64,000 nucleotides of DNA, from NCBI RefSeq assembly GCF_001500065.1, contig NZ_LQIN01000004.1:62001-126000 (forward strand), in the 5' to 3' direction. Shown one piece after another: positions 8,776 through 17,468 of the stretch (position 1 is the stretch's first letter; every line of letters starts with the position of its first letter). Made by a program: the position numbers and the translations under genes. Below the pieces are notes generated by a model. It did not search any database. It was not told where the DNA came from and saw only the letters and a list, made by a program, of their open reading frames with translations. Source of the stretch: Mycobacterium sp. IS-3022. GTDB taxonomy: Bacteria > Actinomycetota > Actinomycetes > Mycobacteriales > Mycobacteriaceae.

Positions 8776-9609
8776 CTATCGTTGCGTCGCACCCGCGTCG
8801 ACCGTCAGCGTAGCGGCGGTGATGTAGCGGGCCTCATCGGACGCCAGGAAAAGGCTGGCGTTCGCGACGTCGATGGGATCGACCCACGGGATGTCGAGCA
8901 TGTTCATCGTCCGGGCCGCGTGCGCGAATTCCTCTCGGGTGGGCGGCCGGTCGAGGTCTGGACAAAACGCACTGGAGACCGCGTCGTTCTGGATCATCGG
9001 TGTATCCACGTTGGTCGGATGCACCGAGTTGGCTCGGATGCCGTACGGAGCCAGGTCGTTGGCCAGACTGCGCATCAGCCCGACGACACCATGTTTGGCC
9101 GCAGTGTAGTGAGCGACACCGACCAATCCGCGCAGCCCCGCAATGGAACTCACCAAGACAACCGATCCGGACCCTCTGCGGATGAGGTGCGGAACGGCGA
9201 GCTTGCAGGTCCGCCACACACCGGTCAGGTTCACGTCGAGCATCGTCTGCCAAGCCGCTTCGGTGAGCTCGGCAGCCATCCCCCGCGACGTGATTCCCGC
9301 TGTCGCGCAGACGATATCGAGCCCACCCAGCTCGGCGACGCCGCGGTCGGTGGCCTCCTGCAACTCCTCGGTGTCACGCACATCCACGATGCCGGTGACG
9401 ACGGTGCGACCGTTGGCGCGGACCAGGCGCGCCGTTTCGTCCAGGTCCGCCGGAGTCGCCGAGGGCACGACAACCGTGTCGATGGGACCGCAGACGTCGA
9501 GCGCGATCACGTCGGCGCCCTCGGTCGAGAACCGCACGGCCTGAGCCCGGCCGATACCCCGCGCAGCGCCGGTGATCAGCGCGACCTTGCCCGCCAATCG
9601 CCCCGTCAT
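8776..9609 (-). CDS. Mycofactocin-coupled SDR family oxidoreductase
   Basis: This 277-residue protein has a TGAARGIGRAQ nucleotide site and an insertion after the second strand (DVCGPIDTVVVPSATPADLDETARLV). That insertion is a hallmark of the SDR group genomically tied to mycofactocin (TIGR03971), which keeps its nicotinamide cofactor bound. YTAAKHG is the catalytic Tyr-Lys pair, and the C-terminal DIPWVDPIDVANASLFLASDEARYITAA is typical of that group. It overlaps the upstream SDR gene by ATGA. I take ATG 9609, giving the standard length. Confidence 0.87.
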   Translation of the reverse strand: MTGRLAGKVALITGAARGIGRAQAVRFSTEGADVIALDVCGPIDTVVVPSATPADLDETARLVRANGRTVVTGIVDVRDTEELQEATDRGVAELGGLDIVCATAGITSRGMAAELTEAAWQTMLDVNLTGVWRTCKLAVPHLIRRGSGSVVLVSSIAGLRGLVGVAHYTAAKHGVVGLMRSLANDLAPYGIRANSVHPTNVDTPMIQNDAVSSAFCPDLDRPPTREEFAHAARTMNMLDIPWVDPIDVANASLFLASDEARYITAATLTVDAGATQR

Positions 9610-10412
9610 GCCGTCGTCTTCTGCGTCAGTCCGGCGTCGACGACGATCTGGGTGCCGGTGATGTAGCGCGCCTCGTAGGAGGCGAGGAACACCACCGCGT
9701 TGGCGACATCGACGGGTTCGACCCAGGGCACCGGCAGCAAATTGCGCGCGGCCAGCACTTCCGCGGCGTCGGCGGCGGTCGGGTTGGCAAGGTCGGGCCG
9801 CAGTCGCTTGAACGTCGCGTCGTTGAGCACCATCGGCGTGGCGACCGCGCCCGGATGGACGGTGTTCACCCGGATGCCCCGAGGACCCAGTTCGTTGGCG
9901 AGCGTCCGCGCCAACCCCACGATCGCATGCTTGCTTGCCGTGTAATGAGCGGTGTTGGCCGTACCACGTAAACCGTTGGTGGAGCTGATGATCACGATCG
10001 ATCCGCCGGTCTCGCCGATGTGCGGCAGGGAAGCACGAACGGTGTGCCACACCCCGGTCACGTTGACATCGAGCGTGTGATGCCAGGTGTCCTCGGTCAA
10101 CTCCCATGCCGGCGCTCCGGCGGTGTGAATGCCGGCGTTGGCGATGACGACATCCAGGCGGCCCAGGCGCGCCACCCCGTCGAGCACCACTGTCTCCAGG
10201 CCGGCAAGGTCGCGGACGTCGGCCATCCCGACCGCACATCGGCGTCCGCGCCGCTGCACTTCTGCCGCGGTGACTTCGAGGTCCTCGACGTTGGCTTGCG
10301 TGTCGATCGCGATGACGTCGGCTCCCTCATCGGCGAACCGTTCACAATGCACGCGCCCGGTGCCCTTGGCCGCACCGGTGACGATGACGACCTTCTCGGC
10401 AAGACCCGACAT
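9606..10412 (-). CDS. SDR oxidoreductase, mycofactocin-coupled type
   Basis: This 268-residue paralogue of the next gene has TGAAKGTGRVH, a shortened version of the second-strand insertion, IIANAG-type motif VIANAGI, YTASKHA and the group-typical tail PVPWVEPVDVANAVVFLASYEARYITG. Two related SDRs side by side suggest two alcohol-oxidation steps or two stereochemistries. The gene follows the Baeyer-Villiger monooxygenase with no gap (stop 10413, start 10412) and overlaps the next gene by four bases. Confidence 0.85.
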   Translation of the reverse strand: MSGLAEKVVIVTGAAKGTGRVHCERFADEGADVIAIDTQANVEDLEVTAAEVQRRGRRCAVGMADVRDLAGLETVVLDGVARLGRLDVVIANAGIHTAGAPAWELTEDTWHHTLDVNVTGVWHTVRASLPHIGETGGSIVIISSTNGLRGTANTAHYTASKHAIVGLARTLANELGPRGIRVNTVHPGAVATPMVLNDATFKRLRPDLANPTAADAAEVLAARNLLPVPWVEPVDVANAVVFLASYEARYITGTQIVVDAGLTQKTTA

Positions 10413-12029
10413 CTATTGCGCCCTCGGGAGGCTGAACCCCTTGTAGCCGGCGGTCGCCACCTCGGTGCAGATATCGAGGTACGCCGCGAAGCCACCGAGG
10501 AACAGCATGAAAACCCGCGGCTTGCCGGGCACATTGGCGCCCATGTACCAGGAGTTGGCCTTGGTGAACAACGTGGCCTCGGCGCGGCGGTTGAGTTCCG
10601 CCACCCAGTTGTCTACTGCCTCGGGGGTGGCCTCGAGCGCGTTGTATCCGTACTCGTCGAGGTGGGTGATCGCGTCGGCGATCCAGTTGATGTGAGCCTC
10701 GGCGTGCAGAACCATGTTGGCCAGCACAGCGGGTGCGCCCGGTCCCGACACCAGGAAGAGGTTCGGGAACCCGTCGACGCAGAGCCCCAAATAGGTGCGG
10801 GGCCCATCGCCCCAGTCGTCGCGCAGCGTCTTCCCATCGCGCCCGACGATGTCGATCTTGGCCAGAGCGCCGGTCATCGCGTCGAAACCCGTGGCGAGCA
10901 CGATGGCGTCCAGGTCGTAATGGGTGTCGGAGGTGTTGATGCCGCTGGCGTCGATCGACACGATGGGCGTCTTACGGACGCTGACCAGCTTCACGTGCGG
11001 CTTGTTGAACGTCTGAAAATAGTTGGTATCGGTGCAGATTCGCTTGGTGCCGATCGGGTGATCGGTGGGGATCAGCAGGTCGGCGACATCGGGATCGGCG
11101 ATGACCGCGCGAACCTTCTCCTCATAGAACTTGCGGGCCTCCTCGTTGGCCGCCATGTCGATCATCTGATCGCTGAAGGTCTTCGAGAACAGCACGCCAC
11201 CCAGTTCCCAGCGCTTCTCGAACGCGACCCTGCGCTCGTCGGGCGTGGCCTCCATCGTCAGCTTCGGGTGGGCGATGTGTGGCGAGCCCCCGCCGCTGCG
11301 CCACGACAGCCGTCGGCGTTCGGCGTAGGAGGCCTTGATCTGCGCGCGGTCCTCGTCGGTCAGCGGCTTGTTTCCCGCCGGCACACTGTAGTTGGGCGTG
11401 CGCTGGAACACGTAGAGCTCTGCGGCCTGCTCGGCGATGATCGGAATCGACTGGATGCCAGACGATCCCGTGCCGATCACGGCGACGCGTTTTCCGGTGA
11501 AGTCGACGGATTCGTGAGGCCAGTGCGCGGTGTGGTACAGCTCGCCGGCGAAGTCGTCAAGGCCGGGAAAATCAGGTGTCAGCGCGGCCGACAGCGGACC
11601 GGTCGCCATGATGCAGAACCGGGCGGTGACCGCCTCGCCGCCGTCCGTCGTCACCGTCCACCGCAGGGTGTCCTCGTCGAGCACCGCGGAGACGACCCTC
11701 GTGTTGAGCGTTATGCCATCGCGCAGACTGAGCCTGTCGGCCACCCAGTTCATGTACCGCAGGATCTCGGCCTGGGTCGCGTACTTCTCCGACCAATCCC
11801 ACTCCTGCTCGAGTTCGGTCGAAAACGAGTAGCAGTAGTCAACGCTCTCGACGTCGCAACGCGCGCCCGGGTAGCGGTTGTAGTACCAGGTTCCGCCGAT
11901 CTCGGGAGCCGCTTCGAAGACCCGCACCGACAGGCCCTGCGAGCGCAGCTTGTGCAACGCATACAGCCCCGCGAACCCCGCACCGACCACGACCGCGTCG
12001 ACAACGGCCTGTTCACCCGAGATGCTCAC
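10413..12029 (-). CDS. Baeyer-Villiger monooxygenase (CHMO/steroid monooxygenase-like)
   Basis: This FAD/NADPH enzyme of 538 residues inserts oxygen next to a ketone to give an ester or lactone. GAGFAG at residues 16-21 binds FAD, the fingerprint FAGELYHTAHWP at 160-171 is the type I BVMO signature, and GTGSSG at 186-191 binds NADPH. GTWYYNRYPGARCDVES matches the cyclohexanone/steroid monooxygenase branch. It reads from GTG 12029 and heads an operon with three SDRs, an LLM enzyme and a SnoaL protein. Two inverted repeats lie in the divergent region upstream. Confidence 0.93.
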   Translation of the reverse strand: MSISGEQAVVDAVVVGAGFAGLYALHKLRSQGLSVRVFEAAPEIGGTWYYNRYPGARCDVESVDYCYSFSTELEQEWDWSEKYATQAEILRYMNWVADRLSLRDGITLNTRVVSAVLDEDTLRWTVTTDGGEAVTARFCIMATGPLSAALTPDFPGLDDFAGELYHTAHWPHESVDFTGKRVAVIGTGSSGIQSIPIIAEQAAELYVFQRTPNYSVPAGNKPLTDEDRAQIKASYAERRRLSWRSGGGSPHIAHPKLTMEATPDERRVAFEKRWELGGVLFSKTFSDQMIDMAANEEARKFYEEKVRAVIADPDVADLLIPTDHPIGTKRICTDTNYFQTFNKPHVKLVSVRKTPIVSIDASGINTSDTHYDLDAIVLATGFDAMTGALAKIDIVGRDGKTLRDDWGDGPRTYLGLCVDGFPNLFLVSGPGAPAVLANMVLHAEAHINWIADAITHLDEYGYNALEATPEAVDNWVAELNRRAEATLFTKANSWYMGANVPGKPRVFMLFLGGFAAYLDICTEVATAGYKGFSLPRAQ

Positions 12030-12032
12030 GCC

Positions 12033-12053
12033 GTCACGGTAGGTCCCCGTGAC
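12033..12053. promoter_or_regulatory. Inverted repeat in the divergent BVMO/ferredoxin region
   Basis: GTCACGG and CCGTGAC form perfect seven-base arms around a seven-base spacer, just upstream of the BVMO start. Possible operator. Confidence 0.4.
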
Positions 12054-12058
12054 GCCGC

Positions 12059-12080
12059 TGACCGGCTGGCTTCCCGGTCA
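12059..12080. promoter_or_regulatory. Second inverted repeat in the divergent BVMO/ferredoxin region
   Basis: TGACCGG and CCGGTCA form perfect seven-base arms around an eight-base spacer. The right arm overlaps a minus-strand copy of the recurring cluster motif. Confidence 0.4.
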
Positions 12081-12084
12081 CCGG
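12070..12084 (-). promoter_or_regulatory. Recurring cluster motif, minus-strand copy
   Basis: The minus strand reads CCGGTGACCGGGAAG, close to CACTGACCGGGACA, about 43 bases upstream of the BVMO start. Confidence 0.4.
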
Positions 12085-12160
12085 ACGCTCGCGATCGCCA
12101 TGTTCCGGCCAATGGAAGCGCAGGTCGACTGGCGCGTGGTGGGTCGGCCAGGATCGCCTC

Positions 12161-12475
12161 ATGTCACAAGCCGAAGCATGCGACACGCCAGTCGACACCG
12201 GTGTGGACGCGACCGTTGCCGTCGACCTGGACGGCGCTCGCCACCACGTGCGATGGCCGCGCCACAAGACGCTCGTCGACGTGCTGCTCGATGCGGGCAT
12301 CGACGCGCCCCACTCGTGCCGTGAGGGGCACTGCGGATCGTGCGTCGCGACCGTGGTGTCCGGCAAGGTCGACATGGACACCTGCGACATCCTCGAACCC
12401 GGCGATCTCGCCGACGGCCTCATCCTGGGCTGCCAGGCCCGCCCGGTGAGCGACGAGGTTCAGATCGAGTATTGA
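12161..12475 (+). CDS. Plant-type [2Fe-2S] ferredoxin
   Basis: This 104-residue electron carrier has the cluster ligands Cys53, Cys58, Cys61 and Cys91 in the pattern C-x4-C-x2-C-x29-C, with PHSCREGHCGSC. It resembles the free-standing form of the C-terminal ferredoxin domain of KshB-type reductases. It probably shuttles electrons to an oxygenase such as the KshA-like protein at 41336, for which no reductase is seen in the window. It stands alone, divergent from the BVMO operon. Confidence 0.92.
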   Translation: MSQAEACDTPVDTGVDATVAVDLDGARHHVRWPRHKTLVDVLLDAGIDAPHSCREGHCGSCVATVVSGKVDMDTCDILEPGDLADGLILGCQARPVSDEVQIEY

Positions 12476-12488
12476 CGCCGATTCTCGT

Positions 12489-12503
12489 CCACTGACCGGG
12501 ATT
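12489..12503 (+). promoter_or_regulatory. Recurring cluster motif copy
   Basis: CCACTGACCGGGATT lies in the gap before the HsaA-like gene, about 63 bases from its ATG, somewhat further than other copies. Confidence 0.45.
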
Positions 12504-12566
12504 CGGCCCCCTACGAACGCCGTCTGCGGTAACCATGAATCACGCCCACACAGTTAGGACATCAGC

Positions 12567-13748
12567 ATGAGCGAGCGCGTACTCGACCGGGTGATGGAAC
12601 TGGCCGACCAGTTCAAGGAGCAGGCCGTCGAGGCCGAGAAGATCGGGCGGCTGACCGACGCCACCGTCAAGTCGATGAAGTCCGTCGGCTCCATCCGGCT
12701 GCTACAGCCGAAGAAGCACGGCGGCTACGAGGTTCACCCGCGCGAGTTCGCCGAGACGGTGATGGCCACCGCGGCCCTCGACCCCGCGGCGGGCTGGATC
12801 AACGGCGTGGTGGGCGTGCATCCGTATCAACTGGCCTATGCCGACCCTCGGGTGGGCGAGGAAGTCTGGGCCGACGACATCGACACCTGGATGGCATCTC
12901 CATATGCCCCACAGGGCGTCGCGAAGCCGGTCGACGGCGGTTATCTCTTCAACGGCCGATGGCAGTTCAGTTCCGGTACCGACGCATGCGACTGGATCAT
13001 CCTGGGCGCCATGCTGGGAGACGCCGACGGGAAGCCGATGATGCCGCCGCAGATGCTGCACATGATCCTGCCGCGCTCGGACTACGAGATCGTCGAGGAC
13101 TCCTGGGACGTGGTAGGCCTGCGCGGCACGGGGTCCAAGGACGTCATCGTCCGGGACGCCTTCGTTCCGGAGTACCGCACGATGGACGCGACGAAGGTGA
13201 TGGACGGAACCGCCCAGCGCGAAGCCGGGATGACCGAGCCGCTCTACCTGATGCCATGGTCGACGATGTTCCCGTTGGGCATCTCGGCGGCGACGATCGG
13301 CATCGCGGAGGGCGCCCTGGCCGCGCACCTGGATTACCAGCGCGAGCGCGTCAACTCGAGCGGGGTGGCGATCAAGGACGATCCGTACGTCATGTACGCC
13401 ATCGGCGAGGCGGCCGCCGACATCAACGCCGCGCGTCAGGAGCTGTTGGCCAACGTCGACCGCATCTACGACATGGTCGCCGCCGGTAAGGATGTCAGCT
13501 TCGAGGACCGTGCGGCGGGCCGACGCACGCAGGTGCGTGCAGTCTGGCGCGCGGTGTCGGCGGTCGACGAGATCTTCGCCCGCTCCGGCGGTAACGCCGC
13601 GCGCATGGACAAGCCGCTACAGCGCTATTGGCGCGACGTGCACGTCGGGCAGGCCCACGCGATCCATGCGCCGGGCACCGTGTATCACGCGTCGGCACTG
13701 AGTTCGCTGGGCGTGGATCCGCAGGGCCCGCTGCGGGCGTTGATCTAG
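12567..13748 (+). CDS. HsaA-like flavin-dependent aromatic hydroxylase
   Basis: This 393-residue protein has the acyl-CoA dehydrogenase fold but belongs with flavin-dependent monooxygenases such as HsaA (3-HSA hydroxylase). Shared landmarks are LLQPKKHGGYEVHP, WINGVVGVHPYQLA, NGRWQFSSGTDACDWIILG, VVGLRGTGSKDVIV, MPWSTMFPLGISA and QRYWRDVHVGQAHA, which align well with HsaA as I remember it. The expected reaction is ortho-hydroxylation of a phenolic ring using reduced flavin from a separate reductase. The next gene, 13 bases on, is the matching extradiol dioxygenase. AGGA seven bases before ATG 12567 supports the start. Confidence 0.88.
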   Translation: MSERVLDRVMELADQFKEQAVEAEKIGRLTDATVKSMKSVGSIRLLQPKKHGGYEVHPREFAETVMATAALDPAAGWINGVVGVHPYQLAYADPRVGEEVWADDIDTWMASPYAPQGVAKPVDGGYLFNGRWQFSSGTDACDWIILGAMLGDADGKPMMPPQMLHMILPRSDYEIVEDSWDVVGLRGTGSKDVIVRDAFVPEYRTMDATKVMDGTAQREAGMTEPLYLMPWSTMFPLGISAATIGIAEGALAAHLDYQRERVNSSGVAIKDDPYVMYAIGEAAADINAARQELLANVDRIYDMVAAGKDVSFEDRAAGRRTQVRAVWRAVSAVDEIFARSGGNAARMDKPLQRYWRDVHVGQAHAIHAPGTVYHASALSSLGVDPQGPLRALI

Positions 13749-13761
13749 GAAGGCGGCGCCG

Positions 13762-14670
13762 ATGAGCGATCTGAAAAGCCTTGGCTACGTTAAGGTCCAG
13801 GCCACCGATATCGAGCGTTGGCGGCATTTCGCGTTCAAGGTGCTCGGCTTCGCCGAGGGCTCGGGCCCCGAGGCCGACGCGCTGTACCTGCGAATGGACG
13901 AGCGTGCGGCCCGCATCATCGTCGTGCCCGGCGACGTCGACAAGATCGTCACCGTCGGTTGGGAAGTGCGCGACCATGCCGCGCTGATGCGAGTCAAGGC
14001 CGCGCTCGACGGTGCGGGTGTGGCGGTCAAGGAACTGTCGCTCGAAGAGGCCGATGCCCGGCGTGCCGAAGAGGTCATCGGGTTCGACGATCCCGCAGGC
14101 ACGTCGACGGAGGTCTTCCACGGCGCGGTGCTCGACCACAGCCCGGTGGTGACGCCGTTCGGAGCGCGGTTCGTCACCGGCGCCCAGGGTCTCGGTCATG
14201 TGGTGCTGCCTGCTCTCGACGTTCCTGGACTGTTCGAGTTCTACACGGAGGTACTCGGTTTCAAGTCGCGCGGCGCGTTCCGGGTGCCGACGCCGCCCGA
14301 GTTCGGCCCGTTGCGGGTGCGGTTCCTCGGCATCAACGAGCGTCATCACAGCTTGGCGATCTGCCCCGCGATGACGCTGCGCGATCCCGGCCTGATCCAC
14401 CTCATGGTCGAGGTCGACAGCCTCGACGCCGTCGGCCAGGCGCTGGATCGGGTGAACAAGGACGGTTTCCAGTTGTCCTCGACGCTGGGCAGGCACACCA
14501 ACGACAAGATGGTGTCGTTCTACGTGCGCGCACCTGGTGACTGGGACATCGAGTTCGGCACCGACGGCATGCGCGTCGACGAAAGCTACTACACCGCCGA
14601 GGAAATCACCGCCGACAGCTACTGGGGCCACGAATGGGTGTCCGACCTGCCGGCGGCCATGCGGCCATGA
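13762..14670 (+). CDS. Extradiol ring-cleavage dioxygenase (HsaC/BphC-like, VOC fold)
   Basis: This 302-residue two-domain VOC protein probably cleaves catechols next to the hydroxyl groups with Fe(II). The ligands are His146 (GHVVLP), His213 (IHLMVEV) and Glu264 (WDIEFG), and active-site helpers His205/206 (ERHHS), His245 (GRHTND) and Tyr254 (VSFYVRAPG) are present. Length and residue spacing match BphC and HsaC. It follows the HsaA-like gene and overlaps the next gene by ATGA, so hydroxylation and cleavage are translationally linked. Confidence 0.92.
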   Translation: MSDLKSLGYVKVQATDIERWRHFAFKVLGFAEGSGPEADALYLRMDERAARIIVVPGDVDKIVTVGWEVRDHAALMRVKAALDGAGVAVKELSLEEADARRAEEVIGFDDPAGTSTEVFHGAVLDHSPVVTPFGARFVTGAQGLGHVVLPALDVPGLFEFYTEVLGFKSRGAFRVPTPPEFGPLRVRFLGINERHHSLAICPAMTLRDPGLIHLMVEVDSLDAVGQALDRVNKDGFQLSSTLGRHTNDKMVSFYVRAPGDWDIEFGTDGMRVDESYYTAEEITADSYWGHEWVSDLPAAMRP

Positions 14671-16127
14671 CCAACGACGTCACTCCCCTGCCGGCATCGG
14701 AGATCGCCCGCTGGGACGACGAGGCCGACGTCGTCATCGCCGGATTCGGAATCGCCGGAGCGGCCGCGGCCGTCGAGGCCACCCGCCACGGCGCCGATGT
14801 CCTAGTCCTCGAACGGACCGGGTCATGGGGTGGTGCGGCGTCGATGGCGGGCGGCTTCATCTACCTCGGCGGTGGCACTCCTATTCAAAAGGCCTGCGGC
14901 TTCGATGATTCCGTCGAGAACATGGCGGCTTTCCTCAACGTCGCGATGGGGCCCGGTGCCGACGAGAAACGCATCGCCGACTACTGCGAGGGAAGCCTGG
15001 ACCACTTCGACTGGCTGGTCGAGAACGGAGTGGTGTTCAAGCCGGAGTTCTTCGGCGAGCCCGGCTGGGAGCCGATGGGCGATCAGGGCCTGATGTTCAG
15101 CGGCGGCGAAAACTCCTTCCCGTTCAACACCATCGCCGCGCCGGCGCCGCGCGGGCACGTTCCGCAGATGTCGAACAAGAAGCAGGGTGAGTCCAGCGCC
15201 GGATACATGCTGATGAAGCCGCTCGTCGAAACCGCCACGGGCGCAGGGGCGCGGGCGTTGTACGACGTGCGGGTGCAGCGGTTGATCGTCGAATCCGACG
15301 GCCGCGTCGTCGGAGTCTTCGCGCGACGCTACGGCGAGGACGTGGCGGTCCGGGCCCGCCGCGGTGTGGTGCTGGCCATGGGCAGCTTCGCCTACAACGA
15401 GGCGATGGTCGCGCAGTACGCCCCGCGCATCGCCGGACGTCCCGCCGCGTCGATCGAGCAGCACGACGGTCAGGCGATCCGGATGGCGCAGGCGCTGGGC
15501 GCCGATCTCGCCCACATGGACGCCACCGAGGTCGCGATCTTCATCGACCCGCAGCAGTTGGTGCGCGGCATTCTGGTGAATGCCCGCGGACAACGCTATG
15601 TCGCCGAGGACACCTATCCGGGGCGCATCGGCCAACTGACCCTCTACCACCAGGACAACACCGCTTACCTGATCATCGACGGCGATGCCCAGGAGGAGGC
15701 GATGGCGTCGCTGTCGCCGCAACTGATGATGCGTCCCGCCACCTGGGTGTGCGACACCGTCGCCGACCTCGAAGCCGAGATCGGCCTGGCGCCCGGTTCG
15801 TTGCAGGCAACGGTGGCGGCATACAACGCGGGCGCATCCCGGGGCGAAGACCCGCTGCTGCACAAGAAAACGCAATGGCTGCGTCCGATCGGATCACCCA
15901 TTGGTGCAATCGACCTGCGCGACAGCACCGGCGGGTTCACGCTCGGCGGACTGCAGACCTCACTGGCCGGTGAGGTGCTTCACGTCAGCGGCGAACCCAT
16001 CGCCGGATTGTTCGCCGCGGGCCGGTGCTCCGCGGGGCTCGCCGCGTGGGGCTATGCGAGCGGTATCTCGCTCGGCGACGGCAGCTTCTACGGCCGACGC
16101 GCGGGACGCAGCGCCGCGAAGGCCTGA
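14667..16127 (+). CDS. FAD-dependent oxidoreductase, fumarate reductase/KstD family
   Basis: This 486-residue flavoprotein has an N-terminal FAD site (VVIAGFGIAGAAAAVEA), LERTGSWGGAASMAGGF, and a C-terminal FAD segment (LFAAGRCSAGLAAWGYASGISLGDG). It belongs to the family of fumarate reductases and 3-ketosteroid dehydrogenases. The Tyr-Pro-Gly motif of true KstD enzymes is replaced by AAWGYASGI, so it may act on a different enone or enoate. ATG 14667 overlaps the dioxygenase stop codon by four bases, which favours it over the upstream ATG 14634. Confidence 0.87.
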   Translation: MTNDVTPLPASEIARWDDEADVVIAGFGIAGAAAAVEATRHGADVLVLERTGSWGGAASMAGGFIYLGGGTPIQKACGFDDSVENMAAFLNVAMGPGADEKRIADYCEGSLDHFDWLVENGVVFKPEFFGEPGWEPMGDQGLMFSGGENSFPFNTIAAPAPRGHVPQMSNKKQGESSAGYMLMKPLVETATGAGARALYDVRVQRLIVESDGRVVGVFARRYGEDVAVRARRGVVLAMGSFAYNEAMVAQYAPRIAGRPAASIEQHDGQAIRMAQALGADLAHMDATEVAIFIDPQQLVRGILVNARGQRYVAEDTYPGRIGQLTLYHQDNTAYLIIDGDAQEEAMASLSPQLMMRPATWVCDTVADLEAEIGLAPGSLQATVAAYNAGASRGEDPLLHKKTQWLRPIGSPIGAIDLRDSTGGFTLGGLQTSLAGEVLHVSGEPIAGLFAAGRCSAGLAAWGYASGISLGDGSFYGRRAGRSAAKA

Positions 16128-16170
16128 GATTCGCGGGTCCTCTGCCGGGCGCGTGGGAGAGGATGCAGGG

Positions 16171-17328
16171 ATGAGAGCCGTCAGCTGTGAGCACGGAAAC
16201 CTTTCGGTCGTCGACCTACCGACACCGCAACCGGCGCGCGGGCAACTGTTGCTCGAGGTGCGGCGATGCGGGATCTGCGGATCCGACCTGCACGCGAAGG
16301 ACCACGCCGACGAACTGACCGGCGTGATGGACGAGATGGGCTACCCCGACTTCATGCGCCGGGACACGCCTGTCGTGTTGGGCCACGAGTTCTGCGGCGA
16401 AGTCCTCGAGCGGGGCCGAGGAGCCGCCAAGGAGTTCAAGGTCGGCACGCCGGTGGTTTCCTTCCCGTTGTTGCGCGCAGCCGGCGGAGTACACCTGACC
16501 GGGTTGTCACCGCTGGCGCCCGGCGGCTACGCAGAGCGGGTGCTCGCCGAGGCCGCGATGAGTTTCGTCGTCCCGAACGGGCTGGACGCGGACACCGCGG
16601 CGCTGACGGAGCCGATGGCAGTGGCGCTACATGCCGTGCGCCGCAGCGATATTCGCCGCCGCGACACCGCGATCGTGATCGGCTGTGGACCGGTCGGACT
16701 CGCGGTGATCTGCCACCTGAAGTCGCTTGGCGTGCAGACGATCGTCGCGAGCGACTTCTCCACCACCCGTCGCGAGATGGCGTCGCGCTGCGGTGCGCAC
16801 GTCGTGGTGGATCCCGCCGTCGAATCGCCATACGCCGCCACCGAGCAGTCCGGCGCCATCACCCGGGCTCCAGAACTCTATGAACTGGGCGTCGGCTCGA
16901 TGGAAAAGTTGCGCCGACTGCCCGGGTGGTCGCACCTTTACCGCATGGCCGACGCTTTCGGCGCTGCGGGCCCGAAGCGTCCGGTGGTCTTCGAATGCGT
17001 CGGCGTGCCCGGCATCATCGACGGCATCGTAGGCGCGGTACCCGTGCAGACCCGCGTGATCGTGGTCGGGGTGTGCATGGGTACGGACGCGATTCGGCCT
17101 GCCATGGCGATCGGCAAGGAGATCGACATGCGGTTCGTGTTCGGCTACACGCCGCTGGAGTTCCGCGACACGCTGCACATGCTCGCCGACGGCAAGCTGG
17201 ACGCCTCGGCGCTCGTCACCGGCACGGTCGGACTGAAGGGTGTGGCTCGGGCCTTCGAGGTGCTCGGAACCGCCGAGGCCCACGCGAAGATCCTCATCGA
17301 TCCATCGAGCACGGCCGGCGCACCCTAG
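16171..17328 (+). CDS. Zinc-type alcohol dehydrogenase (MDR) without structural zinc site
   Basis: This 385-residue medium-chain dehydrogenase has catalytic zinc ligands in RRCGICGSDLHAK and LGHEFCGEV and an NAD site (VIGCGPVGLAVICHLK). The lobe that normally carries the four structural-zinc cysteines is replaced by PVVSFPLLRAAGGVHLTG, with none. It probably oxidises a secondary alcohol in the pathway. GCAGGG lies just before ATG 16171. It ends the plus-strand operon of the HsaA-like and HsaC-like genes. Confidence 0.88.
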   Translation: MRAVSCEHGNLSVVDLPTPQPARGQLLLEVRRCGICGSDLHAKDHADELTGVMDEMGYPDFMRRDTPVVLGHEFCGEVLERGRGAAKEFKVGTPVVSFPLLRAAGGVHLTGLSPLAPGGYAERVLAEAAMSFVVPNGLDADTAALTEPMAVALHAVRRSDIRRRDTAIVIGCGPVGLAVICHLKSLGVQTIVASDFSTTRREMASRCGAHVVVDPAVESPYAATEQSGAITRAPELYELGVGSMEKLRRLPGWSHLYRMADAFGAAGPKRPVVFECVGVPGIIDGIVGAVPVQTRVIVVGVCMGTDAIRPAMAIGKEIDMRFVFGYTPLEFRDTLHMLADGKLDASALVTGTVGLKGVARAFEVLGTAEAHAKILIDPSSTAGAP

Positions 17329-17419
17329 GACTTGCGGAAACCCCAGCTCAGCGCTGTGATCACTCACGTGCTTGCGCCGGGTATGTGACAGGCTGCACAT
17401 TTGTGCTACAAATAGTCAT

Positions 17420-17434
17420 ATTCCTATTAGGAAT
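17420..17434. promoter_or_regulatory. Palindromic operator upstream of the first IclR gene
   Basis: ATTCCTA and TAGGAAT form perfect seven-base arms around one central base, in an unusually AT-rich stretch 34 bases before the IclR gene. This fits autoregulation by that IclR protein, and probably control of the esterase gene that follows. Confidence 0.6.
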
Positions 17435-17468
17435 GTACCTATCCTTCCAGCACCAGCCCGGAGGTCTC

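Noticed and set aside
12030..12160. Search for a KstR/KstR2 operator (AACAAG/CTTGTT-type) in the divergent region
   Set aside because: No such sequence was seen here or in the other cluster intergenic regions I read.
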